In this document: piece by piece, positions 12,208 through 13,499 of the stretch | Layout of the letters: each line of letters begins with the position of its first letter | Position numbering within the stretch: the first letter of the stretch is position 1 | Assembly (NCBI GenBank): GCA_002329525.1 | Contig: DCTI01000223.1 | Coordinates: 1 to 13,499 of the forward strand | DNA length: 13,499 nucleotides | From: Negativicutes bacterium UBA1444 | GTDB lineage: Bacteria > Bacillota > Negativicutes > UBA1444 | Direction: 5' to 3' | Program-made: the position numbers and the translations under genes | The notes under the pieces: generated by a model | Databases searched by the model: none | The model's input: only the letters and a program-made list of their open reading frames with translations | What the model was told of the DNA's origin: nothing

Positions 12208-13370
12208 GAGAGTTCGTATCCCACAAAGCGGCGCAGTTTACCGAATCGGTGATCCGGGAAATGTCGCGGGTCGCCGCCAAACACAAGGCTGTGAACCTGG
12301 CCCAGGGCTTCCCGGATTTTCCGGCGCCGCCCGAAATCAAAGAAGCCGCCTGCCGGGCGATCATGAACAACCACAACCAATACGCCATCACTTGGGGAAC
12401 CAAGAACCTGCGGGATGCGATCGTAGCGAAGACGAAGCGGGATTATGGCGTGACCTTCGATCCGGAAACGAATCTGACCGTCTGCTGCGGAGCGACGGAA
12501 GGGATGATCGCCTCGTTGATGGCGACCGTCAATCCGGGCGAGGAAGTCATCGTTTTTGAACCGTTCTATGAAAACTACGGGCCGGACGCCATCCTCTGCG
12601 GCGCCACGCCCCGGTTCGTCAGCCTGCATCCGCCCGATTTCTCGTTTTGCCATGAGGAACTGGCGGCGGCGTTCAACGAAAAAACCCGGGCGATCGTGAT
12701 CAATTCGCCCAACAATCCGACCGGCCGGGTCTTTTCCCGGCAGGATCTCGAATTGATTGCCCAGCTGTGCCAAAAATACGACGTGCTGGCGATCACCGAC
12801 GAGATCTATGAGCATATCCTCTACGACGGCGCCGAGTATGTTCCGCTGTGGACCTTGCCGGGCATGGCCGAGCGGACGATCGCCGTCAACAGCGTTTCCA
12901 AAACTTTCAGCGTGACCGGCTGGCGCATCGGCTTCATTCTGGCGTCCGCGGCATTGACCGCCAGCATCCGCAAGGTGCACGACTTTTTGACGGTCGGGGC
13001 GGCCGCGCCGTTGCAGGAGGCCTGCGCCGAGGCGTTCGCGTTCCCGGAATCGTACTATAAGGAACTGGGCGATTTTTACCGGCAGCGCCGGGACTATATG
13101 CTGAAGGCGTTGGAAGATGTAGGCTTCCGCTGTGTGCGACCGGGCGGGGCTTACTATATCATGGCCGAGATCGCGCCCTTCGGCTGGGATGACGACGTGG
13201 CGTTCGCGTTCCATCTCGCTTCGGAAATCGGCGTGGCGGTGGTTCCCGGCTCCAGCTTCTACCGGGCCGGGCATCCGGATTCCCACAAATATGTCCGGTT
13301 CTGCTTCTGCAAGGAAATGGCGACACTGGAAGCCGCCGTGGCGAATCTGCAAAAACTCAAACGGAAATAA
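12204..13370 (+). CDS. Class I/II pyridoxal-phosphate aminotransferase
   Basis: This fold-type I PLP enzyme transfers amino groups from an amino acid to a 2-oxo acid in the cytoplasm. The 388-residue length is typical. Visible active-site residues are the glycine-rich CCGATEGM (94-101), N171 in SPNNPTG, D199 and Y202 in TDEIYEH, the PLP-binding lysine K233 in NSVSKTFSVTGWRIG, and R365 in KYVRFCF as the likely carboxylate-binding arginine. NLAQGFPDFPAPPEI near the start resembles the kynurenine/methionine/aromatic transaminase branch rather than classical AspC. ATG 12204 has AAGGAGG 9 nt upstream and overlaps the previous gene's stop, so translation is coupled. The specific amino acid cannot be read from the sequence; a broad-specificity transaminase is likely. 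Confidence 0.93.
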   Translation: MREFVSHKAAQFTESVIREMSRVAAKHKAVNLAQGFPDFPAPPEIKEAACRAIMNNHNQYAITWGTKNLRDAIVAKTKRDYGVTFDPETNLTVCCGATEGMIASLMATVNPGEEVIVFEPFYENYGPDAILCGATPRFVSLHPPDFSFCHEELAAAFNEKTRAIVINSPNNPTGRVFSRQDLELIAQLCQKYDVLAITDEIYEHILYDGAEYVPLWTLPGMAERTIAVNSVSKTFSVTGWRIGFILASAALTASIRKVHDFLTVGAAAPLQEACAEAFAFPESYYKELGDFYRQRRDYMLKALEDVGFRCVRPGGAYYIMAEIAPFGWDDDVAFAFHLASEIGVAVVPGSSFYRAGHPDSHKYVRFCFCKEMATLEAAVANLQKLKRK

Positions 13371-13386
13371 CCGGCCGCCGGTTATT
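13366..13386 (+). terminator. Perfect 9-bp dyad at the end of the aminotransferase gene
   Basis: AATAACCGG, CCG, CCGGTTATT forms a perfect stem that includes the stop codon. The sequence after it is A-rich rather than T-rich, so it is at best a weak terminator for the plus strand. Confidence 0.4.
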
Positions 13387-13432
13387 AAAAAGATTACATT
13401 TTACAAAGAAAATGCAAAAAAAATAGAAGTAG

Positions 13433-13461
13433 TTGACACCGTTGCCGAAACTTGATACAAT
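13433..13461 (+). promoter_or_regulatory. Strong sigma-A promoter reading off the right edge
   Basis: Perfect TTGACA (13433-13438) is followed after 17 nt by TACAAT (13456-13461), with an extended TGA before the -10 and an A-rich tract upstream that could act as an UP element. It serves a gene beyond the window. Confidence 0.82.
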
Positions 13462-13499
13462 GACGCCAATCATTCCAATGGAAAATGAGAGGATGTTCC

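Overview
The window reads like the chromosome of an anaerobic or facultative Firmicute. Strong Shine-Dalgarno sites (GGAGG-type), sigma-A promoters, hairpin-plus-U-tract terminators and riboswitch-type leaders all point that way. The gene content (organic-acid transporters, a PaaK-type CoA ligase, RmuC, Tag) and the GC-rich coding with AT-rich intergenic regions would suit a Negativicutes/Sporomusa-like lineage. That lineage is inference; there is no rRNA or marker gene here to fix it. No mobile element, CRISPR array, rRNA or tRNA was seen.

Layout. (1) 1-419, minus strand: the N-terminal part of a phenylacetate-CoA ligase, running off the left edge. Its roughly 200-nt leader carries a ykkC-family-like aptamer whose P1 stem competes with an intrinsic terminator, and a promoter with a TTGTATACAA palindrome near the start of transcription. 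(2) 1033-3938, plus strand: an AtoE-type short-chain fatty acid transporter and an amidase-signature hydrolase, probably one operon, preceded by three overlapping PerR/Fur-like boxes and closed by a large hairpin. (3) 4107-4784: a stand-alone Rossmann oxidoreductase resembling pyrroline-5-carboxylate reductase. (4) 4785-6490: an ArsB/NhaD (SLC13-like) permease behind a TTGACA-17-TAAAAT promoter and a 230-nt structured leader that contains a terminator and an alternative stem; I cannot assign this leader to a class. (5) 6558-9193: a hexokinase of the eukaryotic-type family, DNA-3-methyladenine glycosylase I and a YhcH/YjgK/YiaL protein form a co-directional cluster ending in a bidirectional terminator. 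(6) 9225-9839, minus strand: an acetate/succinate (SatP/YaaH) transporter. It is divergent from (7) 10199-13370, plus strand: rmuC, a secreted five-repeat cysteine protein of unknown function, and a class I/II aminotransferase translationally coupled to it. A strong promoter at 13433-13461 points off the right edge.

The recurring theme is handling of small organic acids and amino-acid derivatives: an AtoE transporter next to an amidase, SatP, a phenylacetate-CoA ligase and an aminotransferase. The best candidates for something new are the two regulated leaders, the five-repeat cysteine protein and the amidase with an altered active-site strand.
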